Positions 36,841 to 49,149 of a DNA stretch of 64,000 bases are shown piece by piece. The stretch is from Sipunculus nudus. Taxonomy: Eukaryota > Annelida > Sipuncula > Golfingiida > Sipunculidae. Made by a program: the position numbers and the translations under genes. Location: assembly GCA_026874595.1 (NCBI GenBank), contig CM049318.1, positions 62,160,250 to 62,224,249 of the forward strand, in the 5' to 3' direction. Under the pieces are notes generated by a model. The model saw only the letters and a program-made list of their open reading frames with translations, did not search any database and was not told where the DNA came from. Every line of letters starts with the position of its first letter. Position 1 is the first letter of the stretch.

Positions 36841-38082
36841 TGGATGGAAACATCCATTCACGTTGTATACATTTGTCACACATGCAAACTATATACCCTT
36901 TAATTATTTGAAAAAAAAATGTTCTTAAACATAATATAAAATTAACCATATTACAATTTGCCAACTTTATACCAAAGATTTTAATTTTGAGTGCTAGCTA
37001 TATAAATAAATTATTACATGTAGTATTTTCCTTCTGAAATGTCAATTCTCTTGAAAAGAAAAATTTACCACTCCATATACTGAAACTTTATTTATCTTTA
37101 TATACCTTCAATCATGATACGTTTCAAGTGGTTCAAAATAAAACTTAATACTGAAACAGTTTAATGAACACAAAAGTACGTTCATACTTAGTGTTTACGG
37201 GAAAGATGAAATGGATTAACGCAGGCCAAGCAAAATTAAATATATCAAGAGCAGCCCAGGAAAGAAAGTTTACTTAAACCCGTAAAAGCTGTATCCCTAC
37301 ATGCATGCCGCACTGCAATTAAGAGAATGACAGAAAAAAAAAACATTCCCATAAAACTTTTTCTCATATGCGTATATTTTTAGTTATATAATCGAAATGC
37401 AAGGGGTATATCTTAGACGTCATGATCATAATTATTGTTTTACGATATAAATTGGCTTATTACTGAAGTATATATGTCGTCTTCAGTTGAGTCGACAGTA
37501 TATATTTATATAATATGTACAGGTGAAAAACTCTATAAATGAACCGGCCAATTATATATTCCATATACAAAAATCAGTTGTAATATATATACGCACCCAT
37601 GCAGGAAAGCACTACTGAAGGCGACAGTTGCGTAAGAAAATACAAATTTTTCAACTCTGCAAATCTATTTTAGATTCCTTGTATGGCCAATTTTCATTCG
37701 AAGCATGCATGCTGGTGGCGCATTGAAGTTATATAGTTTCTCCGTGCAGTTGGAATTTTTAAATTGTATATGTACTGCGTGCATTTATATGTATACTATA
37801 TGAGTTTGTATTTCGTACACAGTATTTTGTTAATATACATACTTTAACTGAAATATATTATATATATATATGAATATGTAAATGATTTATACGAACGCAC
37901 CAAGTGCTTACCATGCATGCGTATATGCATGAGCTAAACATGAGCTTGCATCTCATTTAAGTTCCTGTAAACATATAATCGTATGACTGCTTACCATGGG
38001 GTAAATAAAAGATACATTTAAAAACTCGATTCCCTTTGTTAATGCTTCTAAGAGGCATTTTTTTATTATTCCTAAATAAATA
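36841..38082. other. AT-rich intergenic DNA, nothing recognised
   Basis: No repeat family or frame with a domain. Several GCATGC words occur (for example near 37304, 37703 and 37915). Confidence 0.5.
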
Positions 38083-38148
38083 TATTTGATTTGCATATAA
38101 TGTCTATTTGATTTTCATATAATGTCTATTTGATTTTCACATAATGCC
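38083..38148. repeat. 22-bp minisatellite, three units
   Basis: TATTTGATTTKCATATAATG-type units start at 38083, 38105 and 38127, with one to three differences between copies. Confidence 0.9.
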
Positions 38149-38212
38149 TTTTATATGAAAATAAAATACATATACTATGACAATGAATGACATTCCATGA
38201 CGAAGAAGTAAA

Positions 38213-38215
<3 letters not shown>

Positions 38216-38257
<42 letters not shown>

Positions 38258-38281
38258 AAAATATCTCTCTCTCTTTCTCTT

Positions 38282-38317
<36 letters not shown>

Positions 38318-38331
38318 TCTGTCTCTCTTTC
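38216..38331. repeat. (TA)n array followed by (CT)n-rich array
   Basis: Pure (TA)n at 38216-38254 passes within a few bases into a CT-rich run with TTT interruptions, about 38262-38331. Confidence 0.95.
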
Positions 38332-39548
38332 ATTTTGTCATTTTATTTATTATTCGCATATAAAATGAAAGCCAACCGTTATCTGTCACACACACTCTCT
38401 CTCGTATTTTCTTCAGACACTGTTAACAATTGATACAACATAATACCTTGAAAAATATGCACTTGAAACATGTTAGTACTAAACATTACACCTAGAAGAG
38501 AATGTTTTCTAACCATGCATGCAGACCAAAATCCTCATTCAGGTTTGCAGACACGAAAGTTGCACTAAGGAAATACAAAGCGTTTTGATTGTATGATTCA
38601 GATTGTTTATTGTTTGACTGAGAGGGATTGCCTTCATAAACCATTCATCTCAAAATTTAATACACTTGGCTGGATAAATGTTAGACAAGGCTTCCAAAAT
38701 TATCTATGGTCCTTTGATTTTTCCAATGCATGTATGTCATGTATATAAACGCGCCTCCTCCATATGACCATGCTAATAGCCTGATGAAAATCTCAAATAA
38801 CGCGTGTTCTCTCAAGTTCCGAATCTATCTCTCTATGAATTATACCAGAACCAACATTATGTTCATCCCATGCAAGCTTTAGTTTGCTGCATGCAAGGGC
38901 TGACCATTTGTGCCTATTATGTTATACCTATTTGAATGTAAAATATTCTATACTATGTGTGTCGATTTAAATCGTATACAACATCATTGAACAAAATAGC
39001 AAGCTAATGTTATTTTCTCTAATGTTATTTTGATTAATCCCATTAAACTCCATCAAACAGCCATTGAATTGCAATTAAATGGCAATACTGCGTGGTATAC
39101 ATTACATATATTGAAATGTTATGTTACCTTTTAAATGCAGTATATACCTATTTTAATTCGACTAAATATGAGGTATCTGTGATTTGTTCCTATCCAGGTT
39201 TTTTTACAGGTGAACGTGTGAACAGAATTCAACTATAATAGTTGTAAAATATGAATAAATCCCCATATATATCCAGTATTCATATATTTTTGACGTATTT
39301 ATCAAAGAAGTAAAGTGCGTGATCCTCTGTTTAAGTAGAATACATCTTGCCCTTCGCCATATTAAAATATATTTTGAATCAATAATTTAATATGATACTG
39401 ACTGCTGAATTATTGTAGGGATGATTTTGATTTTGATTCTCAACTATTAAGTGGGTCTATTCCGCATAATTACAACATATCTATGTCCTTGCTGTATTGG
39501 TTATCATTCAAGCGAACACGCATGCGCACACGCATACAAACGCACACA

Positions 39549-39549
<1 letters not shown>
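38332..39549. other. AT-rich intergenic DNA, nothing recognised
   Basis: No domain-bearing frame, transposon end or tandem array identified. One GCATGC-containing word (CATGCATGCAG) occurs near 38515. Confidence 0.5.
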
Positions 39550-39600
<51 letters not shown>

Positions 39601-39654
39601 TAGTATATATTTTCATTATATATGTATGTATATATTTATATACATATACGTATG

Positions 39655-39716
<62 letters not shown>
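39550..39716. repeat. paired (TA)n arrays with palindromic spacer
   Basis: Arrays 39550-39599 and 39662-39716 flank a TA-rich spacer of ATGTATGTATA/TATACATATA words that is itself nearly self-complementary. Five overlapping pseudo-frames on both strands derive from it. Confidence 0.95.
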
Positions 39717-39718
<2 letters not shown>

Positions 39719-39749
39719 GAATATGCAGTATTTTCTTGATGTAGCACCA

Positions 39750-40680
39750 GACAGAGGCCTTCCCACGTTTTATAAACAATAACAGTTTCTCTGAGTGCTA
39801 TATTTGTCTCGCTCCTTTGTTTACACTGGGCTGGCTTCTCATTACTAAAGGCTGTGTACATACGATCCAGGGTCTTCATTATCCGGGTACAGATTCATTC
39901 AGCAGTAAATGACAGACAGGGTATCTACTGGCCTAGCATCCGACAGATGAAGCGAGCGTGTTTGCGGCCTCGTGAAATCACCAAGGAACTAACCGAAATA
40001 CGATTCCGAGAGATAGGATGCCTGAATAGATGTGATTCTGCGAGCCGGTATGGGTTCGCTTTGCTGGTTGCCAGCGCTTTGTACTTTGTGGGCTAGAATT
40101 AGTCATATCGTCTTCATTAAGACCGATTGAAGACTGTTCTTTGTAATAAGGATAGACTCGAGGGACGGGGCCGATTCCTGTGCACGGCAGCGCAGTCTCT
40201 TTTAATTTCAGGCTTGATGAGCTGGCTGGTCGCACCGAGTGACCGCCGGTGACGTTACAGTCTCACACAGACATGCGCGAAGGGCCCCACGTCAAGGTCG
40301 GGCGCCATGATTGATATGGAGGTCAGAAACTCGGCGGTGATGGCCTGCGGGCACGCTCTGATCAGACCACCCGCCTGGCCCGGCACCCCCGGGCTTTGTT
40401 GCCCCCGGATAACGTACCCTCGGGGTCACCAGGCCGCCGGGTAGGCTTTCAGGGGGGTCAGACTTCCGTCGCTCAATGCTGTGCGGGTTTATGGGAAAAC
40501 AAGGCCTAATACAATATTTTATTAACACGACCAGCGCGGCTCCGGCCCCTGTCAATGGTTCCGCGATAACAACGTAACTACCTGGTTACGGGACCAATTC
40601 TTTTTAGGGTCGAGGCAATTAAGCGCCGGAATGATTGGTCCGGTTGGAAAATTGCCAAGTCGTCTGTACTTGGAGATGGG
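39750..40680. other. long higher-GC complex block, candidate conserved non-coding element
   Basis: About 930 bp, GC-richest around 40240-40460, in an otherwise AT-rich region. It includes GGACCAATTC (about 40587) and the inverse-like GATTGGTCCG (about 40633), i.e. paired CCAAT-type words. Frames of 80-87 codons occur on both strands without recognised domains. A promoter-like or enhancer-like role is possible, as is an unrecognised exon; neither can be shown from sequence alone. Confidence 0.35.
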
Positions 40681-40961
40681 TATATATTTGTAGAGTGCAC
40701 ACGTTTCGTCTAAATTAATGCTATGGACAGAAAAGCTTTAAAGCAAAAACGGCTTTCAGTATAGATGGCAAGGGTTATAAAGTCTAATTTAAGTTTATTT
40801 GATGTATCAATTTGTTTTTACTTTTCATTCCGAGTGCCTGTTTATATTGCGCGTGATTTTATCTCACAAACCGCTGGTGAATTCACTGGATAATTATTCA
40901 GAAGCGTGAAATATGTACAACACCAAAATCTCCTGTGTAAATGGACCGCGTTAGCCGGTTA

Positions 40962-41161
40962 CAGTAGCATAGCCAAGGGGGCCGCAGGGGGCCATGGCAA
41001 CCCCCCCCCCCCCCGGCCACTTTCACTTTGTCCATAAAGATCAAATTTTGTTAAACACAACCACGAATTCCTGTTACTGGTGTCCGCCGAAATGTATTTT
41101 TTATTTATATATTTTTTATTCAATATTTCGGCCCCCTCCCTCAATCCTGGCTACGCCCCTG
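40962..41161. mobile_element. MITE with GGCGTAGCCAGG-type termini, 200 bp
   Basis: The right end, read on the minus strand, is CAGGGGCGTAGCCAGGATTG; the left end is the diverged form CAGTAGCATAGCCAAGG. A poly-C run (about 41000-41013) lies inside the left part and CCCCCTCCC near the right. This terminus and the G/C run are familiar from abundant MITEs of marine animals, usually classed as hAT-like. The flanking 8-mers do not match, so the copy is old or its ends are slightly misplaced. Confidence 0.7.
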
Positions 41162-42912
41162 AATTACTTCATGCAATATGTCATGCAGCAATAAGAGCCA
41201 AATACATTTCAGACGTTCTTTGAAATCCAGAGAACATGATTGATTGTGCCACGTGACAAGTGAACAACTTAGATGTTCAGTTCGACATATAAATACAGAA
41301 ACACCATGAATGCCAGCTATATATAATCTTTGTTTGTGTAACGTAAAAGTATATTGGTGTAATTTAAATAAATTGATTAGTTTGATTATAAATTAAATAA
41401 AATGATTACCAATATAGTTACAGGTCAATGGGTGTCCTGTCCAATTTTATTATGCCACCTAATTATATGAAGAACTTCTACAGATGGGATTAATGAGAAA
41501 AACTATCTAAAATGTTCAGTTCGATAAAAAATACAGACACTCCCTGTCAAATATTTGTATGAATGTATGTTGCATATATTCAGAAGTAAGGAAACCGTTA
41601 TATGATACTACATCTGAATGATGATGATAAATTCATATGTATACCTTACTGTTTAGGAATTTTGAATAATCCCTCGTTATATAGTGCATGACATTTAGAG
41701 TTTTCGCAAATGTTTCATATAAAGAAGACACGTTTGTTTCAATATTATAATTATAATATTCTTGAGCACATATGATATATAAACATGCATGTAATGTTGA
41801 CATGTAAACTAATTGTTGACATATATAAGTGAAAGAGGGCTGGGTACACATCAGAATATATATGTATAAGGAAGGGGAGATAGTAATATGTAAACAGGTG
41901 TCATGCAATAATAATAAACAATCTACCTGGCTATAGATACCTGCATGGTGTAACAGGTAAGTATCAGTTATACATGCTTTTCCATATAGTAAACAACATA
42001 TGTATACTCAAATCCTATTCACAAAAACATGCATCAAACATATACAATATGGGAAATATACACCTATTCATTCAGGATGGGATGAAGTAAAGGTATCTTC
42101 GTAGATGCTTATTCGATAAATATATGAATTATTTGTTTGACAGAGTATGCAGCGAACAAAATATATCATATATTTAAAGACAGATCTGCATTTTATTATA
42201 TTATTATCGAGTCCAAGCAGTGTGAAATTTAACCATTTATTTTAAATTGTTTATTTTGAAATAAGAGATTATTTGATTATCATTAAATAATAATATATAT
42301 ATTATTATTATTATTAAAAATATATAGAAATATACATATGGGCTTGACCTAATAACTGATTCAAATCTTTTGTTTATAAAACGTTAATCTTGCATGTGGT
42401 CTGATGGTCATTTCCTTTAATTCAAATAAACACTTCATAGTACCTAATTTCATTTTATTGTTTTAAAAAAATTACAACACAGCATTTAATACTAATCATT
42501 TAGATTATTACATGCATGTGAATTAATCATAGCTGAAAACTACAGTTATACCATATTTATTTGATTCGAACAAGAACAGAACAAAATAGAAATTTATTGA
42601 GGAATATATTTGTAAAGTATAGCACGATGTTTACTAATAAATAATGTAATATTACTGTACCTTCGTGCACAATGTATCATCAGTGAATATAAAACACATA
42701 ATTCAACGATCTATTATTGCTCGTTTTCTACAAAAGAATCATAAACATACGCAGCAACTTTTGTTATTTCAAATGGAATATCTCAATTAAAATAATTTTA
42801 TAAAAAATTTTGTTCACTTGGATAATATAAATCTTGTCCAAAGTATTTAAACCTCAAATTATGATATAATTCAAATCTTTAAAAAAAATTAGCTTTATCC
42901 TGAAAAACTTTC
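41162..42912. other. AT-rich intergenic DNA, nothing recognised
   Basis: The 91-codon minus-strand frame at 41633-41908 shows no domain. TA-rich inverted text near 42288-42320 (TAATAATATATATATTATTA) is low complexity. Confidence 0.5.
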
Positions 42913-43135
42913 GGAAAGTCGGACAAGCACTCCTTTCTTTAGATCTCTATCCAGGAGTGGTTTAAATGTAGTTTTGGCTGTATAAATATAGAGTTCATTG
43001 CCGCAGAGGAGAATCTTTGCTAAAGCCAAAAACCACAGTCACTTCCGTTTGTCTGTCTCTGAATATTCATGACATGCAGCTTGAAACATTACCTATCAAG
43101 CAGCAACTCTTGTGATTAAAGGGTTTGTCAGAAAA
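42913..43135. repeat. interspersed repeat, family 3 copy B
   Basis: Aligns with 26180-26545: GGAAAGTCGGACA, TTTAGATCTCTATCC, AAATGTAGTTTTGGCT (42964), TCATTGCC, TCTTTGCTAAAGCC, CACAGTCACTTCCGTTTGTC, CATGCAGC and ATTACCTATCAAGCAGC follow in the same order. Shorter than copy A at its right end. Confidence 0.6.
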
Positions 43136-43257
43136 TGCACATTTCCAATCAGTTTTGATATGTTTAATTGATTTCATTTTATATAATTTTCTGTCACCAA
43201 TCTATCATTAACCTTGCAAAATCATCTTTTGATGCACAAATAGGTATACAGATAAGA

Positions 43258-43400
43258 TTTATTATTTGGCCAAGCCCTTCTGCAGATAGGCCATGCAATT
43301 TCTTTTTTAGCATGCATATACAGTTATTTGTCCAGATGGATAGCTCAATATCGGATCTTTATATTGACCAGACTTATCGCCAGATCGGTATACCGACTCC
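43258..43400. mobile_element. palindromic MITE, family 2 copy B (inverse of 25.5 kb)
   Basis: TTATTTGGCCAAGCCCTTCT, CTGCAGATAGGCCATGCA, then ATATCGGATCTTTATATTGA and CCAGATCGGTATACCGACTC match the reverse complement of the copy at 25338-25614 in order. The perfect core palindrome is lost. Confidence 0.55.
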
Positions 43401-43414
43401 AACAAATTATTTAT

Positions 43415-43517
<103 letters not shown>

Positions 43518-44329
43518 CATATTTCAAATACATATTGCTTCTATGACAATGCATTAAATAAGGTTCTTGTTTTATAAATATATCTATACATATATATATT
43601 TATATTGTTTTTGTTATTTGTCAGACAATTTAAATATACAAATATAAAACAATATATATGAAAGGTTTACATTTTTCAATTTTGATAGTCCGTTGCATGT
43701 GTTACATGAGCATACATAAACGTGTGTGTTTTTTTTATTGGACAGAATAAATATAAATAAATAAGATTTAAAAAAAAACATATTTCTTCATATCTTTTGA
43801 TTTGTGTACAATACGCATGTATATAACAATTATAGGGGCATATATATGTATTCACGAAAGTTCGCACATGCAGTGCCATTCATTTATGTTAATATACATT
43901 GTTAACATGATTCTAATTTTGATAAAGTGTAATATTAACTTTGGTGATATGGGACTACAGGTATACAAGGCAATTCTTCTTATTTAATAAAAAAGGAAAC
44001 AAAATACAGAAAACATTTCTTGGAGTATATATATGTACAGAAAAGGCATGAATCATGCAAGCATGTTAAATATATATGACCTGCAGTCATGCATGAACTT
44101 TGGAAAAAAAATGTTTTTATGTCCCTATATATTATAGACTGGTTGACTATATATATAATCTTTACTTTCTCCAGTAAGATGAGAATCAGCATATCAACTA
44201 TAAACGGTAATGCAAAACACAAAAAAAAATGAATTGTTCTACTGCCTCTGGGCACAATGAGTATATACATGATACGAGCGGGCGTTTTTTCTTGAAATGT
44301 CTTGAAATATAGCGTAAATTATTAACACA

Positions 44330-44715
44330 AAATTTAGTCAATTTTTCCATAAATTTCTGAATTCTTTAAAGAAAACTCTGCTTTAGAAGTTAATTCAACT
44401 CAGAAGGACCCCTTTAGGGGTATACAGAGTCATGCAATACATTATAAAGAAATTCTTACATGGCAAGATCATATGTGATAAAAAACAAATTTTATATAGT
44501 CATCGAATGACCAATAACAATCAATATACGACAAAAGCACATATTTCTAACCTAAGTATAAAAAGCAGATAATATGCAACATACCAATATACTAATATCT
44601 GCATAAAGATAGGAACACCTATCTGAAAATAATACTGACACTAAGATGGTAAAATAATTATTTGTAATGTGTATATATAGGATGTTCCCTGGGTGTATCA
44701 AGTGGAGTAATATTT
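44330..44715 (-). mobile_element. possible 3' untranslated part of the adjacent LINE fragment
   Basis: AT-rich sequence directly downstream (minus strand) of the LINE ORF relic. No frame and no clear tail; boundary estimated. Confidence 0.25.
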
Positions 44716-45040
44716 TTAATTTAATGCTGACATGATTTTCTTTGCAAATTTAGCTAAGTTTGATAGTTGTAATCGATCCTCAGTATTGAACAATAGATGC
44801 ATTTTTAAGGTGTTTGGTCTAGTCAGGTAAAACTTTGGTATTAGGCGGGATCTTTCCGTCTTGAAGGCAGTACATTCAAACAAATAATGAAACTCATCAC
44901 CGTGGGCATTTAGATTACATAATGTGCATAAACTAGAATTTTTTTTTGTGTTTAAAAAGACTAATATGAGATGGAAGTTTGTGTTTTGCACACCGAAATG
45001 TAATCATGGCATTTCTCTCTAAGAGGTTAAGTGTACCTAA
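44716..45040 (-). pseudogene. LINE (CR1/Jockey-like) ORF C-terminus, decayed
   Basis: On the minus strand the relic reads LLERNAMITFRCAKHKLPSH (about 44965-45025), a conserved block preceding the knuckle in many metazoan non-LTR polyproteins. It is followed by LCTLCNLNAHGDEFHYLFEC, a CxxC...H...C knuckle. The frame ends in NLAKFAKKIMSALN and a stop at 44716. The two parts are in different frames, the shift falling in the T9 run 44939-44947. Only about 105 codons remain: no reverse-transcriptase palm and no endonuclease, so it is a 5'-truncated dead copy. The knuckle differs from the one at 31.8 kb, so the two relics come from different families. Confidence 0.88.
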
Positions 45041-45279
45041 ATTATATTAAAATTAAAATTGCTAAATTATAGCAACAATACTTAGGACCTGGTCTTCATT
45101 TGCAAAAAGTAATTATCCACGAAAATTGGACCGGTGAACCCGTAAAACTATAAAATCTTTTGTTTTGGCATAATTTACACAGGTGAATACTGTATAGAAA
45201 TAATGGAGATATATATGATAAATATCGGCCAAGCTACAAAAGCATATTAGTTTATGAGCCTGTTTTGTTACTGTATATA

Positions 45280-45325
45280 TATCGATCCTTGGCGGATCAA
45301 GATTCGATGCGAGGGGGGGGGGACT
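45280..45325. repeat. possible MITE fragment around a G run
   Basis: CCTTGGCGGATCAAGATTCG then a G run of nine. The GGCGGATC word next to a G run recalls other common marine-animal MITE ends, but the other end is not visible. Confidence 0.25.
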
Positions 45326-45488
45326 GGCAGGATCATTATCAAGATGCAGGCATGCAGCACAGAATCTGCAAAACAAGAAAACCCCATTTTCTACTGAAAC
45401 ATAAAAGTATTTTTTTCCCGTGAAAATTAACGCACTTTGATAACGTATACTGTATTTGACCTGGTGGTATCTCTTAATTTACATGATA

Positions 45489-45596
45489 CAATATAATATA
45501 ATATAATATAATATAATATAATATAATATAATATAATATAATATAATATAATATAATATAATATAATATAATATAATATAATATAATATAATATAA
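45489..45596. repeat. (ATAAT)n pentanucleotide array, ~108 bp
   Basis: About 21 uninterrupted pentamer units. Its right flank is unlike those of the arrays at 60566 and 62431. The Tyr/Ile/Leu frame on the minus strand is its translation. Confidence 0.97.
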
Positions 45597-45889
45597 GGTA
45601 TATTTAAATATAAAATATATTATATAATAATATCTATTATAATATCGTATGATATAATATATAAATCTATATATAATTAATAATAATTCTATATATAACA
45701 TATAATTAATGTCAAGGATGAAGCCTCACGTTATAGGCAACCATATTATTTATGAAGGATTTTTAAATTTTAATATTTTGCAAATTATGCTCATGCATGC
45801 AGTATATGAAATGATTGGTTCCTAAACTTAAAATGTAAAAATTAAAATTATTACCTTCACTTGATTGGTGTATTATTTTGTTATACCTT

Positions 45890-46150
45890 TGCTCTCTTAA
45901 TAAGCAATTTAATAAAGTCAGGCAAGGCTTCAAAGGGGATCAGGGAAAATTTGATACAAGAGTCCATTACCAAATCACACGCCACAAGAAACGAGGTTAA
46001 TTATACCATGGAGACTTGCTTAAAGCATATAGATATCTATTCATCGCGCGTGGTAAATGTGTTAGCCTGGGCCCCAAATGATCAAACGCGATTCCACATT
46101 CTGTAATGAACAGCTTTACTCCGTCAAGGTTTACATGACGTTATATCATC
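45890..46150. other. small mixed-composition block
   Basis: A moderately complex stretch with an 81-codon plus-strand frame (45861-46106) of no recognised family. It may be unique sequence under constraint or chance. Confidence 0.2.
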
Positions 46151-46369
46151 GCCAAGTCTATTTGCACCTTGGGCAGTTTGTTTATTTGCTCGCCTGTCTG
46201 TAGGGTAATAAAAAAGGATTATCATTAAGTTTCATTCAGATAGTCATTATACAGAATGTAACTCAGGGCACAAACGTATATCACATTTTTATTTCCAATT
46301 AAACGACATTTACTTCATGAAAAAAATCAATAAACAATAATGAACATTTTCTCAGCAATATTTCTCTGC

Positions 46370-46510
46370 CTGGTCCATATAAGGATCCGATATTGCATGG
46401 GCTGCGCATCGGCGGATGGGCAAGCCCATTTACGGAGGTATACTGCACTGCAAATGCATTGGCCCTTCTGCAGATGAGTTTGGCCTAATTACTGGTTTAA
46501 GGTATATTAT
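46370..46510. mobile_element. palindromic MITE, family 2 copy C
   Basis: CTGGTCCATATAAGGATCCG matches 25488-25505 almost exactly. CTGCAGATGAGTTTGGCCTA and ATTACTGG correspond to the right arm. Same orientation as copy A; the core palindrome is degraded. Confidence 0.6.
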
Positions 46511-47291
46511 TAACGTTAAAAACCTTTATATCGAAAATAAACCCAGAAGTTGTTTCAAATTCATATAGACCCCATGATCATTCCGCTGGTATACTTTGGT
46601 TAACTTTTCATCAATTTTCATTTTTTTATTTAAAAAAGTACGCTTTTTTAAGTACCCAACATTCTCAAAGTATTAAGTATTTTGATTAAAAAAATAAATT
46701 CAGTTTGAAACAAGACAGACAAACGTAACAGGAAAAACAACAACAACAAATATTTCTCTACAACAAATTTCCATGTGCCAACTGTGTTTAAGAATTATGT
46801 TGGTGTGTATAATAACAATATATATATATAGTATCTTAAATTTTGGGGTTGTCTATGCTACAGGAGAGTTTGCCGGGTTATTTTGTCTTTTTGTACATCT
46901 CTTTTATTGTTCATGAATGTAAACACGATACAGCTTAAATGTACGAGCATTTGAATTTAACTCACCGGATCAGTTGATGGATTATTTCAGTGTAACTTGG
47001 TTTCTTTAAGAATCTTTACATTTTTCTCCGGATATTTTCCTTCTACAAGTGCACCTGCATGCATGACCTCCTTCAATGCAACAATGCTGACAGAAGTTTG
47101 TATCGACCTCCGTCCATATATAACTACATAAACTGCTTTTATTTATATGTGAAGTGGCAAAGGTACTTTTATTTTTTTTGTGGACAGGTCAACCCAGTAT
47201 ATTCAATATCGGGTAATTCTGTCATGAGTCAGAGGAATACTACATGTATTTTATCATGCACATTTTCACGTAGATTAAGTAAATAATAATT

Positions 47292-47294
<3 letters not shown>

Positions 47295-47333
<39 letters not shown>
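47295..47333. repeat. (TA)n microsatellite, 39 bp
   Basis: Pure alternating A and T, ending in ATACATATATA. Confidence 0.95.
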
Positions 47334-47339
<6 letters not shown>

Positions 47340-47419
47340 TATAATCAATTAATTATATGTCTTACATATACATATACACTTGTAGTGATTAATTGATAAT
47401 TTAATTTTGTATATATTAA

Positions 47420-47820
47420 AATTCGGGGCCTGGACAGTCGAGGGGTTAATTGATTTAAGCTGATTTTCGCTTTGTCGAGGTGCTACAGGTTGCTTTATAG
47501 TCAAGTCCCCAGCCCTGCATGTGCGCTCCTTAAGCATAGTCCTGTGAGCCAATTTTTGACATGATGCCGCCAAGCCAAGCAGAGAGCCCCGAGAGACCGC
47601 CACCGTTTAACCTGCACCGGTGACTTACAGGAAAGCCACATCACCCACAACCATGCACAAAGGCAGAAGCACCCACATTCCCTTCACCGATCCCAGCAGC
47701 AATCCAGAGCCAAACAAGATCTGTGAAACGACAGAGATTTGAGACGATAGCCATTTAATATACTTGCAGTTTCGGCCATTTAGACCGTATTATTCCTGCG
47801 GCCCCAAAAACCGTGCGGTA
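47420..47820. other. higher-GC complex block left of the SINE
   Basis: About 400 bp of CpG-containing sequence immediately 5' of the SINE, starting GGGGCCTGGACAGTCGAGGG. It may be a separate repeat, a 5' extension of the SINE insertion, or conserved non-coding DNA. No RNA gene or coding domain recognised. Confidence 0.3.
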
Positions 47821-47827
47821 TACTCTA

Positions 47828-48105
47828 TGGTGTGCGTGACCACAGTGGGTTAGCAAGTTTTTTCTTCATAAGCACAGTCAAGGGGGGAAAATACTCGGCT
47901 CTCTCCGCTGGCGACCCGTGTTCGATCCCCGATGTGGCTATGAGAGTATAGGTTGTATAGTTGCCCGTCCAAGGCGAGTGGTTTTTCTCCGGGTTCTCCG
48001 GTTTCATCCACCTCTTGACACTACTGAACACCACCTACTGAGCCATGGAGAGTGCCTCGATTAGTTATAATAAGTATTTGTATACAATCCATGTAAAATA
48101 AATGT
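47828..48105 (+). mobile_element. tRNA-derived SINE with conserved central domain
   Basis: The head carries a pol III A-box-like sequence (ACCACAGTGGGTTAGC, about 47839-47854) and a B-box (GTGTTCGATCC, 47918-47928). The boxes are farther apart than in a real tRNA, partly because of a T run and a G run. The middle, TTCTCCGGGTTCTCCGGTTT at about 47985-48004 with GCCCGTCCAAGGCGAGTGG before it, matches the kind of domain shared by SINEs across many animal phyla (Nin-DC/Meta-type; exact class not verified). The 3' part TTTGTATACAATCCATGTAA then AATAAATG looks like a LINE-derived tail. Decayed, no clear target duplication. Confidence 0.75.
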
Positions 48106-49149
48106 TTATATTTCAATTATTTATTAGTTATACATTTTATAGGTATAAAATATACATGCATGCATGCATAAAATGGTCTCTATATTATAATACTTTATAT
48201 CACATATAATTATACAAATATGCATTTTTTTTTTTAAATCATGCAATTAATTAATTGATTAATTTAGATTGGAACAACTATTTTACCAAACAGAATATAA
48301 GGACAACTGGACAAATCAAAGCATGAGCCTAGCTTATATAAAGGCTTTGTATAAAATAACGAACAATTATTGACCCTATAAAGTCAAAATGCAAGAATTG
48401 CACACCACCTATATTGGCCTCAGAAAAACAGTTGAATTATAAAATATTTTACCTTATATAAAATGTTTAACATAAATAAATTTTCTTTCTTTAGCTATAG
48501 TATTTTTAATAAGACTGTCCGTAGAAAATGAATTTTAACTAATCTGTACAAATACGATTTTCATTTGTAAAGCACCAGAAAATATCGGAGATATAAATTT
48601 ATACTATAGGCCTATTTTAGCGGTTTGATCATATCAATTCTCACACAGTGATTCGAACTAAGTAACATTCGAGCGTATTGGTATAGACATGCAGTGTAAA
48701 AATGACATGTTCAGTTGTATGGAACCATCATTCTCGATGTGTGTCGATTTTACAAATTAATTATAAATTAAACAGAAATTTAAAATATATCAGAGATCAA
48801 GTCTTTCAACGTATTAAAGGCCATGCTCTTTAAATGAAAGCACTTTTATAAATATTAAATTTTGACTAAATATATTTACTGATAACCATTGGTTGTAATT
48901 TCATATATGCTCCCTTAAAAGTTAAAACTGATATATAATTTTATTATACAAATTGAGTTAATTGAATGTGATACTCTACGGTGAATCGAGAGCTATAGGG
49001 CCCTGCACGCATGTGAAAGAACGATTGTAAAAAAGAACAAGTTATCTTGCAAGTTTAAATATTTTGAAGCAAAAAAGCTGAAATGGCCTATAGATTTCAT
49101 ATTATGTTTTTGCCGTATTCCTCACTAGCTGCATGCTGTTTCTGTTGCC
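48106..49149. other. AT-rich intergenic DNA, nothing recognised
   Basis: Includes CATGCATGCATGC (about 48163) and a T run near 48226. No element or frame supported. Confidence 0.5.

Noticed and set aside
47828-47935. Functional tRNA gene
   Set aside because: The A- and B-box-like words are too far apart, no acceptor or anticodon stem pairs, and the downstream central domain marks a SINE.
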